From Nautilia profundicola AmH (lineage in GTDB: Bacteria > Campylobacterota > Campylobacteria > Campylobacterales > Nautiliaceae): a DNA stretch of 64,000 nt. The notes under the pieces are model-generated. The model searched no databases. It worked only from the letters and a program-made list of their open reading frames with translations, and was not told the origin of the DNA. Positions 44,708 to 53,933 of this stretch are shown piece by piece (positions within the stretch are counted from its first letter, which is position 1; each line of letters opens with the position of its first letter). The translations under genes and the position numbers were made by a program. The stretch lies in NCBI RefSeq assembly GCF_000021725.1, contig NC_012115.1, forward strand, positions 645,001 through 709,000. The letters run 5' to 3'.

Positions 44708-46108
44708 TTAGAGATATATCTTTTCTCCCATTTCAACAATATGAGCTCTTTTATTAAGATAAGAATTAATAACAGCCTTAAAAATTGTCTGTTTGTCTTC
44801 TTCACCATGAATTAAAAATATTCTGTCAAGTTTTTCAAATTCATTCATCCATTCAAGCAGTTCTTTTTGATCTGCATGTGCCGAAAAACCGTTAATTGTA
44901 TGAACTTTCGCTTTTACGATTATTTCTTCATGGAATATTTTAATAAATTTTGCACCGTCAACAATTTCACGTCCCAGTGTTCCTTTGGCCTGGTATCCTA
45001 CAAATAAAAGAGCATTCCTTGGATTCCAGACTCTGTGTTTTAAATGATGCAAAATTCTGCCGCCATTACACATTCCGCTTCCGGCTATTATTATAGCACC
45101 TCTTTCAATATTGTTAATAGCTTTACTTTCTTCTACATCTTTTACAAGTCTTAATTGTTTAAATTCAAACGGATGTGATTTGCATGAGTTGCATTTACCT
45201 GTTAATAAGTTTTCCCATTTTTTATATACGGCTGTTACTTTTGTGGCCATTGGTGAGTCAAGAAAAACTTTAGCGGACTTTGGTAGTGATTTTTCTTCGC
45301 TCATTTCTTTGAGTATGCATAAAATCTGCTGGGCTCTTTCTATGGCAAAAGTAGGTATTAATACATTTCCGCCGTTAAGCAGAGTGTCAATGATGACTTT
45401 TTTGAATTCTCTAATACTTTCATCAATATTTTTATGGTTTCTGTCTCCGTATGTTGATTCTATGAATAAAGCGTCCGCGTATGTAGGTTTTGCTGGGGTA
45501 GGGAGTATACCGTTGTTTTTATTTCCGAGATCTCCGCTGAAAACCACTTTTTTTTTAATATCAAACTCTTTAAAATCAATTTCAACAAAACTGCTTCCCA
45601 AAATATGACCCGCATCCCTGAATGTAGCTTTTATATCTTTTGTAATTTTAATTTTTTTATTATATTCTATTTTAACTCTGTTAATTTTTTTGAAAATTTC
45701 TTTGATATCGTCTTTTGTATATAGCGGTTTTTTGATTTTATTTTCTTCTCCTCTTCTTTGGGCTTTTTTGTATCTTGTTTTGTACTCTTCCTCCTGAAGT
45801 TTCGCACTGTCCATAAGAACTATTTTTGCAATATCAAAAGTAGCCGGATGTGCAAAAACTTTACCCCTGAAGCCCTGTTTGTAAAGAAGAGGAATTCTTC
45901 CTACGTGGTCTAAGTGACCGTGTGTTATAATAAGTGCGTCGATTTCTTTTGGGTCAAATCCAAGAGGTTCGTAATTTAAATGTTCGTTAAGTCCCTGAAA
46001 CATACCGCAGTCAATTAAGATTTTGCTTTTTCCGGTATCGAGAATGTGGGCGGAGCCGGTTACTATTTTGGCGGCTCCAAAACTTTGTTCGTATGCCTGT
46101 TTTTCCAT
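44708..46108 (-). CDS. Beta-CASP metallo-beta-lactamase RNase (CPSF/RNase J-related)
   Basis: A 466-residue protein. The MBL core has THGHLDHVGR (HxHxDH), DAGHILGSS with the third metal His, and FSGDLGNK. The beta-CASP insert and the RNA-specificity part carry ESTYGDRNH, GSGMCNGGRILHHLKH and the final INGFSAHADQKELLEW. It resembles bacterial homologues of the archaeal/eukaryotic CPSF nuclease, hence probably an RNA endonuclease or exonuclease. A 45-base spacer with a heptamer array separates it from ppsA upstream. Confidence 0.88.
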   Translation of the reverse strand: MEKQAYEQSFGAAKIVTGSAHILDTGKSKILIDCGMFQGLNEHLNYEPLGFDPKEIDALIITHGHLDHVGRIPLLYKQGFRGKVFAHPATFDIAKIVLMDSAKLQEEEYKTRYKKAQRRGEENKIKKPLYTKDDIKEIFKKINRVKIEYNKKIKITKDIKATFRDAGHILGSSFVEIDFKEFDIKKKVVFSGDLGNKNNGILPTPAKPTYADALFIESTYGDRNHKNIDESIREFKKVIIDTLLNGGNVLIPTFAIERAQQILCILKEMSEEKSLPKSAKVFLDSPMATKVTAVYKKWENLLTGKCNSCKSHPFEFKQLRLVKDVEESKAINNIERGAIIIAGSGMCNGGRILHHLKHRVWNPRNALLFVGYQAKGTLGREIVDGAKFIKIFHEEIIVKAKVHTINGFSAHADQKELLEWMNEFEKLDRIFLIHGEEDKQTIFKAVINSYLNKRAHIVEMGEKIYL

Positions 46109-46122
46109 AATAATCCTTTATA

Positions 46123-46150
46123 AATTCACTTTACATTTTTCACTTTTAAC
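46123..46150 (-). repeat. Heptamer array between ppsA and the beta-CASP nuclease gene
   Basis: On the minus strand GTTAAAA, GTGAAAA, ATGTAAA, GTGAATT: four units of the same heptamer family that occurs around the nik, hyp, prmC and E2 genes. Confidence 0.65.
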
Positions 46151-46153
46151 TGT

Positions 46154-48547
46154 TTACTTATTCTCCATTTCCGCAATATCTTTGATGATTTTCAACACGC
46201 TGTCAGGATTTAAGCTCATACTTTCAATTCCGATGCTAACTAAAAATTCAGCAAATTCCGGATAATCACTCGGTGCCTGACCGCAGAGGCCTGAATATTT
46301 TTTGTTTCTTTTAGCGCCTTCCACAGCCATTTGAACCATTTTTTTAACGCCTTCGTCTCTTTCTTCATAATCAAATGCAACTATCTGGGAGTCCCTGTCG
46401 ACTCCTAATGTAAGCTGAGTTAAATCGTTTGTTCCGATACTGATACCGTCAAACACGTCTAAAAATTCGTCTATTAAAATTACGTTGTTTGGAATTTCAC
46501 ACATCATATATGTTTCAACATCACCGAGTCCGTATTTGATTAGCAACTCTTTGACTCTTTTCGCTTCTTCCACACGTCTGCAAAACGGAATCATAATCAC
46601 AATGTTTTCAAATCCCATTTCATAAATGGCTCTTTTCATTGCGATGCATTCAAGCTCAAACCCTTCTTTGTAACTCGGATGCGTATATCTTGCGGCTCCC
46701 CTGAATCCGATCATCGGGTTTTCTTCAATCGGCTCGAAATGTCTTCCTCCTAAAAGGTTTGCGTATTCGTTTGATTTAAAATCACTCATTCTAACAATAC
46801 ATTTTTTAGGATAAACGCCTGCCGCAAGTGTAGCGACACCTTCGCTTAGTGTCTTTACGAAAAAGTCTATCGGATCACCGTCATACGGGAATGCGAGTTC
46901 GTCGATTAGAGCCCTTTCCGTTTCACTTAAAATATCGGGGTGTTTAATAGCCATCGGGTGTGCTTTGATGTATGTGTTTATAATAAATTCCATTCTTGCA
47001 AGACCTATACCGTCAACCGGCAGTTTTGCCAGGCTGAATGAGAGTTCCGGATTTCCGAGGTTCATCATTATTTTTGTTTTAGGGCGGGGCAGTTTAGAAA
47101 TATCCACTTTTTCTATTTCAAAATCAAGTATTCCCTCATAAACTTTTCCGACTTCCCCCTCTGCACAGCTTACAGTAACTTCCTGTTCGTTTTTGAGTAT
47201 TTTAGTGGCGTTTTTTGCTCCTACAATTGCCGGTTTTCCGAGTTCACGGCTTACAATCGCCGCATGGCATGTTCTGCCTCCGGTTTCCGTAATGATAGCG
47301 CTTGCTATTTTCATTACAGGTTCCCAGTCGGGGCTTGTAGTGGTTGCTACTAAAACATCTCCTTTTTCGAATTTATCCGCTTCAGCCATGCTTTTTAAAA
47401 TTTTTACTTTTCCTGCGCCTATTTTTTCCCCGACTGCGTTACCGGTTAGGATTACGTTTGATTTTTCTTTTAGTTTGTAAATTTCAAATTCGTTAACTTT
47501 TTCTTGGGAATGTACCGTCTCAGGTCTTGCCTGAACCATATACAGTTTACCGTCGACACCGTCTTTTGCCCATTCCATATCCATCGGAGTATAGCGCCCG
47601 TTTACTTCCGTGTAGTGTTCTTCTATTTTTATAGCCCATCCTGCAAGCATTAAAACATCTTCATCGCTTATTGCAAACTGTTTTTTCTTTTCAATCGGTG
47701 TTCTTATGTTTTTGGTAAACTGCTCGGCAAGGTTTGTTGTTTCTTTTTTCTCGGAAAAGATCATCATTTTTTCTTTGTTTCCGAGTTTGCGTTTTAGTAC
47801 GGCTTTGTGGCCTTTTTTGTACGTAGGTTTATGAACAAAGAAACTGTCCGGGTCAATCGTTCCTTGAACCACGTTTTCTCCAAGACCCCATGCGGCATTT
47901 ATAAACACCACGTCTTTAAATCCTGTTTCGGTATCGATACTAAACATTACACCGCTGCTGCCTTTGTCACTTCTTACCATTTTCATTACAACTACGGCTA
48001 AGTAAACTTTCAAAGGATCGAAATTGTGGGTATATTTGTAGCTTATGCTTCTGTCGGTAAAATTACTTGCAAGACACATTTTATATGCATATAAAAGGTT
48101 TTCTTCGCCTTTTATGTTTAAGTATGTTTCGTTCTGTCCGGCAAATGAAGCAGTCGGAGAGTCTTCCGCAGTTGCAGAACTTCTGACAGCCAAACTTACA
48201 TCGTTTCCATACTCTTTTTTAAGCTCTTCATAGCCTTTTAAAATTTCGTCTTTTAAATCTTTTGGTATTTCGGCGTTTATTATCATATCACGGCATGTTT
48301 TTCCAACTTTTTTTAATTCGTCTATGTTTTGAGGATCGAAATTTTTAAAAATTTCTGCAAATTTTTCATCAAGACCATTATGCTTTAAATAATATCTATA
48401 TGCGCTTGCCGTTACACCGAATCCGTTTGGTACATTTATACCAAGGGGAGTGAGTTTATTGTACATTTCACCGAGGCTGGCATTTTTACCACCGACTTCG
48501 TCAACATCTTTGATTGAGAGTTCTTTGAAGAATTTTATGTAGTTCAT
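46154..48547 (-). CDS. ppsA: Phosphoenolpyruvate synthase
   Basis: A 797-residue enzyme making PEP from pyruvate and ATP, needed for gluconeogenesis from reductive-TCA-derived pyruvate. The N-terminal ATP-grasp part has VGGKNASLGEMY and LAVRSSATAEDSPTASFAGQ. The phosphohistidine is in ITETGGRTCHAAIVSRELG. The C-terminal PEP-binding barrel has FSLAKLPVDGIGLARMEF, GFRGAARY and SIGTNDLTQLTLGVDRDS. It lies downstream of the MgtC/ATPase genes with a 60-base gap. Confidence 0.95.
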   Translation of the reverse strand: MNYIKFFKELSIKDVDEVGGKNASLGEMYNKLTPLGINVPNGFGVTASAYRYYLKHNGLDEKFAEIFKNFDPQNIDELKKVGKTCRDMIINAEIPKDLKDEILKGYEELKKEYGNDVSLAVRSSATAEDSPTASFAGQNETYLNIKGEENLLYAYKMCLASNFTDRSISYKYTHNFDPLKVYLAVVVMKMVRSDKGSSGVMFSIDTETGFKDVVFINAAWGLGENVVQGTIDPDSFFVHKPTYKKGHKAVLKRKLGNKEKMMIFSEKKETTNLAEQFTKNIRTPIEKKKQFAISDEDVLMLAGWAIKIEEHYTEVNGRYTPMDMEWAKDGVDGKLYMVQARPETVHSQEKVNEFEIYKLKEKSNVILTGNAVGEKIGAGKVKILKSMAEADKFEKGDVLVATTTSPDWEPVMKIASAIITETGGRTCHAAIVSRELGKPAIVGAKNATKILKNEQEVTVSCAEGEVGKVYEGILDFEIEKVDISKLPRPKTKIMMNLGNPELSFSLAKLPVDGIGLARMEFIINTYIKAHPMAIKHPDILSETERALIDELAFPYDGDPIDFFVKTLSEGVATLAAGVYPKKCIVRMSDFKSNEYANLLGGRHFEPIEENPMIGFRGAARYTHPSYKEGFELECIAMKRAIYEMGFENIVIMIPFCRRVEEAKRVKELLIKYGLGDVETYMMCEIPNNVILIDEFLDVFDGISIGTNDLTQLTLGVDRDSQIVAFDYEERDEGVKKMVQMAVEGAKRNKKYSGLCGQAPSDYPEFAEFLVSIGIESMSLNPDSVLKIIKDIAEMENK

Positions 48548-48607
48548 GGGAGTCCTTTTTCATAAACTTATTACAAGTATTATAGAGGGTTTTTACTTAA
48601 AAGATTC

Positions 48608-49822
48608 TTAAAAAAAGTAAATTCCAGCGAAAATTGTTGATATTCCAAAAATTATAAGAATTATTGATGACAGGATAGTATTTTTTCTTCCGAAATAAAT
48701 AGCATATATTGCTTTTAAAATATTATTGCTGCCTGTTGCTATGAAAATTGCTTTTAGAAGTAAAGATTTGCTGATTAAATATTTTCCAGTAAGAAGAGAA
48801 AGTATATAAGGGTCAATATCTGTAAAACCAATGATAAATGATAATATCTGAAGCCCAGTATTTCCATAATGTGATGTAATATATTTCGTAATAACCATCA
48901 TGGCAACGAATAGTAAGGCAAATAAAAATGCTGTTTGTAATTCAAGAGGATTTTGGTCACTTACATAATCAGATGTTTGATCGTTTTTATAAAAAATAAA
49001 AGATAAAATTATCATGATTCCTGCAAATCCGATATAAAAAAGACTCATTGATTTAGCAATCTCAATATTAAAGATATATGCTATTGCAAGAATTCTTATA
49101 TACATCATGGCCGTAGCTATAATAATTGCACTGTTTAAAACGGGAGAGCTTATTTCTTTCGCTTTTTTTGCGAGTACTACTGTTGTTGCAGTTGAAGAAT
49201 ATAGCCCTCCTAAAATTCCGGTAATAAGATATCCTTTGTTTTTAAAGAAATATTTTTGCAGAATATAACTAAGATACGAAATACCGGATATTATTACCAC
49301 CGCCAGCCATATTTTAAACGGTGAGATATCAATAAAACTTAAGTTGTTTTTCGGAAGCAGCGGAAGAATAACGGCACTTAAAAGTATAAATTTTCCTAAT
49401 GTTTCGAATTCTGTAATGTTAATGTTTTTTGTAAAAGTTTGAAGATGTGTTTTTGAGTTTAGTATAAATACCACAAGAACAAAAATAAGTGATGGCATCC
49501 ATATACTATATTCAATGCTTATAGGTCCCAACGCATATACAACTTCAGCTACTAAAAATATAATAATGCTTGATTTGTTTTGTTTTAATTTTTGTATATA
49601 AAAAAGAGAAAAAAGAAGAGTAAAGCTGAATAATCCTAATATATAAAGCCAAATATCGATTTTATAGAATATAAATCCGAGAAGACCGAGTAGTGTATAT
49701 GTCCTGACTGAGCCTATTAGGGAATTTTCTTTATGTTTTTCTTCTTTATAAGTTTTAAGCTCAAGTCCTATTAAAAAACTAAATGCCGTCGTTATAATCA
49801 AATGAATTAAATCAGGGTTCAT
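48608..49822 (-). CDS. MgtC/SapB-like membrane protein with DUF4010 domain
   Basis: A 404-residue membrane protein. The N-terminal part (FLIGLELKTYKEEKHKENSLIGSVRTYTLLGLLG) matches the MgtC/SapB domain. The C-terminal DUF4010-type part includes GILGGLYSSTATTVVLAKKAKE and SFIIGFTDIDPYILSLLTGK. About 11-12 hydrophobic segments are visible. It overlaps the P-type ATPase gene by four bases, so both are made together; a role in ion or pH homeostasis is inferred. Confidence 0.8.
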   Translation of the reverse strand: MNPDLIHLIITTAFSFLIGLELKTYKEEKHKENSLIGSVRTYTLLGLLGFIFYKIDIWLYILGLFSFTLLFSLFYIQKLKQNKSSIIIFLVAEVVYALGPISIEYSIWMPSLIFVLVVFILNSKTHLQTFTKNINITEFETLGKFILLSAVILPLLPKNNLSFIDISPFKIWLAVVIISGISYLSYILQKYFFKNKGYLITGILGGLYSSTATTVVLAKKAKEISSPVLNSAIIIATAMMYIRILAIAYIFNIEIAKSMSLFYIGFAGIMIILSFIFYKNDQTSDYVSDQNPLELQTAFLFALLFVAMMVITKYITSHYGNTGLQILSFIIGFTDIDPYILSLLTGKYLISKSLLLKAIFIATGSNNILKAIYAIYFGRKNTILSSIILIIFGISTIFAGIYFF

Positions 49823-52485
49823 ATTACTTCAATTCCTTTTACTTTTCTATAATATCGTAAAACTGTGATTTTTACAAAGTCGTTTACAACAAACCAGCTA
49901 AGTGCATAAACCCACATAAAAATTGCCCATTCCCATCCTATTGGTGTCATTATACCGAATCCATACACGGCAATTACAGTACCTATGATTCTTGTTGTGA
50001 ATGTGGCTGTAAATAAAATTAAAGATGGGTAAGGTTTTTTGAAAAACCAATCGTCAATTCTTGTATTGTATATAGTGCCGTGTCCAGCAATTACCATTTT
50101 TGCAAAAAACAAAGACTGCACAAACGCTAAAAATGAATTTTTATCTTCAAAATGCACCCATTTCGGTATATCAGGTAAAATTACCGCACTTTCTGGGTGT
50201 GATTGTAAATAAATCATTACAATATAAAAAATAGTAAAACTGCTTATAACTCCTGCTACTCCCAGCCATGATGAAAGAACCAGCATTTCATGCATATCCC
50301 ATCTAACAGGTTTTTTTCTTAGTTTGGTATTATCATAAGCAATAGCAAGAATCGGGATATCGTTTAGCAGTGCCAAAACGATAATCATAATAGATGTTAA
50401 AGGATAAAAATTAAACACAATAATAGAAAGCGTCATAAAAATAACTATTCTGATGGTTTCGGCTATTCTGAAAATCGTATAGCTTTTCATTCTTTCAAAA
50501 GTAATACGGGCTTCTTTAATTGCATCAATAATAACTTTTAATCCAGGTGTCAAAAGTACAATATCCGCAGCCGCTCTTGCAGCATCTGTTGCACCGCTTA
50601 CGGCAATCCCTGTATCGGCTTTTTTAAGAGCAGGTGCGTCATTTACACCATCTCCTGTCATTCCGACAATATGATCTGCTTTTTGCAGTTCATCGACTAT
50701 AAAATATTTGTCTTCCGGAAACACTTCCGCAAATCCGTTTGCTTCTTCTATTATTTTAATAATTTCACTTTCATGTCTTTTTACTGTACCTTTTGTTAGA
50801 GTTGTGCTTATTTCTTTTTTTACAAGTGAAACGATTTCATTTACTTTTTTTTGTATTTCTTCTTCACTGATATTAAGTGTTTTAAGGAGTGCTTTTGAAA
50901 TAATAACGGCCAGTTTTACATATTCGTCATGTGTTTCGTTTTTTAGCTCTTTAATAGAATAGATTTTTTCACCGATACCTAAAATTTTAGCTATATATCT
51001 GGCGACTGCCACATTGTCGCCCGTTACCATTTTAACCTCAACACCTTTTGCTTTGGCTTCTTCAATCGCTTCTTTGGAATCCGCCCTTGGAGGGTCATAT
51101 AAAGGAATGAGCCCTAAAAAGTGAAATTTGGAATCGTTTTCCTGTTTATATGCAACCCCTAATGTTCTAAATCCATCATTTGCAAACTCTTCTATTTTTT
51201 CATATGCTTTTTTCTTTTCTTCCTCACTCAAATCGCATAATTCTATTATAATTTGAGGAGCACCTTTTGTTGCGATTATTTTTTTACCGTTTATTACAAT
51301 TACACTTTCAGTTCTTTTTCTTACCGGGTCAAAAGGGATAAACTTTTCAAGAGTGTAATTCGGAAGTTTAATACTATTTTTTTGGGCCCATTCAAAAATA
51401 GGTTTTTCAATAGGGTCGTTATTTTCTTTTTTGCTTGCAAACAGGGCGTATCTTATCACTTCTTCAACTGTATGGTTAGCAAATGTAAAAATTTCTCCGA
51501 CGGTCATTTTGTTTTGTGTAAGCGTGCCTGTTTTGTCAGAACAGAGAATATCCATGCCTGCCATTTCTTCAATTGCGGCAAGACGGCTGACAATCGCCTG
51601 TTTTTTTGCAAGATTCATAGCCCCTACAGCCATGACTACTGTCAGTACGGTCGGAAGCGCTACAGGAATAGCCGCTACAGTTAAAACAAGAGCGAAAGCT
51701 AAAAGTTCCCATAAATCTTCGCCTCTTTGAATACCGACAAATACAATTAGCGCAACTAAAACTACTGTTATTATTATTAAAAAGTTTCCGACATTTATTA
51801 CCATTTTTTGAAAATGGCTTCTTTGATTTGCTTTGGCTTTTGCAACAAGTCCAACTGTTTTACCGAAATATGTATTAAGTCCTGTACCGACAACAAGAGC
51901 CGTCATTTCTCCTTGTTTAATAATGGTGTTTGAATAAGCAATGTCACCCGGCTTTTTATCAACTGGTAGACTCTCACCCGTAAGTGCAGATTGGTCAACC
52001 GATAAAAATTCACTTCCCTGTACCAGTTTGACGTCGGCAGGAATAATATCACCTATTTTAATTTTGATAATGTCCCCAGGTACTAATTCCCTTGCCGGAA
52101 TTTCCTGCCATTCACCGTTTCTTAAAACTGTGGCTTTTCTTGCAAGTTTGCTTTTTAATACTTCAATTGCATTAAGTGCTTTATGTTCCTGATAAAAATC
52201 TAAAAATGCGTTGGTAAACAGCATTATCATAATAATTACAAAGTCTTCCCATCTGTGAACTGCTGCACTTAATATGGCTGCAACTTCTATCATCCAGGGA
52301 ATAGGCCCCCAAAATCTTCTAAATATTCTGTGCCACAGAGGCTCTTTATATTCAGGGAGTTCGTTGAAACCGTATTTCTTGAGTCTTTTTTTTGCTTCTT
52401 CACTGTTTAAGCCGTTATTGATATCGGTTTGAAATTCCGCGGCTACTTTTTCAATGGGGATGTTTTTGTAATCATCTGTTTTCAT
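49819..52485 (-). CDS. Plasma-membrane-type H+-ATPase (P3A P-type ATPase)
   Basis: An 888-residue P-type ATPase. Landmarks are the actuator TGES (DQSALTGESLPVDKKPGD), the PVALPTVLTVVMAVGAMNLAKK membrane helix, phosphorylation Asp in CSDKTGTLTQNKM, KGAPQ nucleotide site, and the hinge MTGDGVNDAPALKKADTGIAV. The lack of CPC and the N-terminal region (LKKYGFNELPEYKEPLWHRIFRRFWGPIPWMIE) place it with proton-exporting P3A ATPases. A ~60-residue insert (about 515-575) lies in the P domain. It is preceded by a copy of the hypB leader element. AAGGAG is before the ATG. Confidence 0.9.
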   Translation of the reverse strand: MKTDDYKNIPIEKVAAEFQTDINNGLNSEEAKKRLKKYGFNELPEYKEPLWHRIFRRFWGPIPWMIEVAAILSAAVHRWEDFVIIMIMLFTNAFLDFYQEHKALNAIEVLKSKLARKATVLRNGEWQEIPARELVPGDIIKIKIGDIIPADVKLVQGSEFLSVDQSALTGESLPVDKKPGDIAYSNTIIKQGEMTALVVGTGLNTYFGKTVGLVAKAKANQRSHFQKMVINVGNFLIIITVVLVALIVFVGIQRGEDLWELLAFALVLTVAAIPVALPTVLTVVMAVGAMNLAKKQAIVSRLAAIEEMAGMDILCSDKTGTLTQNKMTVGEIFTFANHTVEEVIRYALFASKKENNDPIEKPIFEWAQKNSIKLPNYTLEKFIPFDPVRKRTESVIVINGKKIIATKGAPQIIIELCDLSEEEKKKAYEKIEEFANDGFRTLGVAYKQENDSKFHFLGLIPLYDPPRADSKEAIEEAKAKGVEVKMVTGDNVAVARYIAKILGIGEKIYSIKELKNETHDEYVKLAVIISKALLKTLNISEEEIQKKVNEIVSLVKKEISTTLTKGTVKRHESEIIKIIEEANGFAEVFPEDKYFIVDELQKADHIVGMTGDGVNDAPALKKADTGIAVSGATDAARAAADIVLLTPGLKVIIDAIKEARITFERMKSYTIFRIAETIRIVIFMTLSIIVFNFYPLTSIMIIVLALLNDIPILAIAYDNTKLRKKPVRWDMHEMLVLSSWLGVAGVISSFTIFYIVMIYLQSHPESAVILPDIPKWVHFEDKNSFLAFVQSLFFAKMVIAGHGTIYNTRIDDWFFKKPYPSLILFTATFTTRIIGTVIAVYGFGIMTPIGWEWAIFMWVYALSWFVVNDFVKITVLRYYRKVKGIEVI

Positions 52486-52517
52486 GTCTGCTCCTTAACT
52501 CATTGTAAGCATTCTTA

Positions 52518-52609
52518 AAATATTGTTTTGAGAAAACATCTGCAACGTAACGGTCGAAATTTTTAATTTCGGGTACCGTAGTGAAGCCGTTTGAAAAAAA
52601 ACAATATTT
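52518..52609 (-). ncRNA. Candidate structured leader RNA upstream of the H+-ATPase gene (copy 2 of 2)
   Basis: Reading on the minus strand, 92 bases closed by AAATATTGTTTT and AAAACAATATTT (12 bp perfect). The core is identical to copy 1 at 16209-16303 except for G to A in the bulge, one A/T change after ACCGT, and a 2-base deletion in CGTTG(TG)CAG. The outer stem differs from copy 1 by three base-pair changes, each compensated. It ends 32 bases before the ATPase ATG, in the same orientation as copy 1 relative to its gene, and lies between the lpdA stop and the ATPase. Confidence 0.7.
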
Positions 52610-52640
52610 AAGATTGCTAAAACTTTCATAAACATTTATT

Positions 52641-53933
52641 TTATTTAAATTTCCTCAATGCCCGATCAATCGCTTCAGAATATGTCGGATGAGGAAAAGT
52701 GACTTTTTTAAAGGTGTTTATATCAAGCTCGGCTTCAAGTGCCGTTGCGATTATTCCGATAAGCTCTTCGGCGTTCGGTGCGAATATATCCGCTCCGCAT
52801 AAAAAGCCCTCTTCATCCGCATAAAGAATAACCTCACCGTTTTCATCCCCGAAACCGCTTCCCGAAATCCCGAGGTATGAGAGAGGAAAGGCGGCTGTTT
52901 TTTCGCTTCTTTCACCTATGTTTGCATATGAAAGAGGGAGTGTGTAGATGAATTTCGGAATATTATCAAGGTTTAGTTTTTCTTTTTTACCGAGTATCTG
53001 ATCGGCGACATTTAGAGCCTGGGCCCTTGCCGCATGTGCTAAAAGAAGTTTTCCGTTACAGTCTCCGATTGCATATACATTCGGCATTGATGTTTGGAAA
53101 AATTCATCGGTTTCGATTCCTTTAGACACTCTGATTTTATCTGTTTTTACAACATTCGTATCAGGAACTCTTCCTGCCGCCACCAAAAGGTATTCGGATG
53201 AAAGTATTTTATCACCGCTTTGAATTATTACTTTATTATCCTTTACAAAGGCTTTTTGTATAGAAAATTCCGGTATCAAGTTGATTCCGAGTGTTTTTAA
53301 CTGGGTTTCAAGTTTTTGGGTGATAGAAGGAGGGAATTTTTTTGAAATGTTTTTATGTCTGTAGATGAGGTTGACCCGGCTTCCGAGTGCCGCAAAAAGA
53401 GAAGCCATTTCAAGCCCGATTGCCCCCGTGCCGTATATTGATATCTCTTTTGGCACGTGTTTGAAATTTAACGCTTCATCGGAAGTGATTATTTTTTTAG
53501 AATCATACTTAATACCTTCCGGTATTCTGGGGTAAGAGCCTGTGCCTATTATTGTATATTCGCTTTTTATAATCTCGCCGTTTACCTCAACACCGTCATC
53601 TGTTACAAATGCCTCGCCTTCAATCAGCTTAACTCCTGCCGCTTTACACTGTGCGGTTACGGCTTTGGTGCTTTTTTGGATACGTGATTTTATTTTATCC
53701 TGCAGTTTTTGAAGGTTTAAGTGTGCGGATTTAGTGAAAACTTCTTCTTTGCTTTCAATTACGCTCCCGGCTCTGTGGAGCAGGTTTTTGGAAGGAATGC
53801 AGCCGTTATGCAGACACGTTCCGCCTAAATGGTTCAGATCTTTTTCTATGAGGGCAACTTTTTTGCCGGCTTTGCTTAAAACTATTGCGGCTGCGTAATT
53901 AAGACCGCCTCCTATAAGGATTACGTCATACAT
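52641..53933 (-). CDS. lpdA: Dihydrolipoyl dehydrogenase (E3)
   Basis: A 430-residue FAD/NAD disulfide oxidoreductase that reoxidises the E2 lipoyl group. It has the FAD motif IGGGLNYAA, redox-active CLHNGC, NAD-binding GTGAIGLEMAS, VYAIGDCNGKLLLAH, and the C-terminal His-Glu pair (FPHPTYSEAIDRAL with HPT and E). It is about 40 residues shorter than typical Lpd (~470). It overlaps the E2 gene by eight bases and ends the complex operon. Confidence 0.92.
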   Translation of the reverse strand: MYDVILIGGGLNYAAAIVLSKAGKKVALIEKDLNHLGGTCLHNGCIPSKNLLHRAGSVIESKEEVFTKSAHLNLQKLQDKIKSRIQKSTKAVTAQCKAAGVKLIEGEAFVTDDGVEVNGEIIKSEYTIIGTGSYPRIPEGIKYDSKKIITSDEALNFKHVPKEISIYGTGAIGLEMASLFAALGSRVNLIYRHKNISKKFPPSITQKLETQLKTLGINLIPEFSIQKAFVKDNKVIIQSGDKILSSEYLLVAAGRVPDTNVVKTDKIRVSKGIETDEFFQTSMPNVYAIGDCNGKLLLAHAARAQALNVADQILGKKEKLNLDNIPKFIYTLPLSYANIGERSEKTAAFPLSYLGISGSGFGDENGEVILYADEEGFLCGADIFAPNAEELIGIIATALEAELDINTFKKVTFPHPTYSEAIDRALRKFK

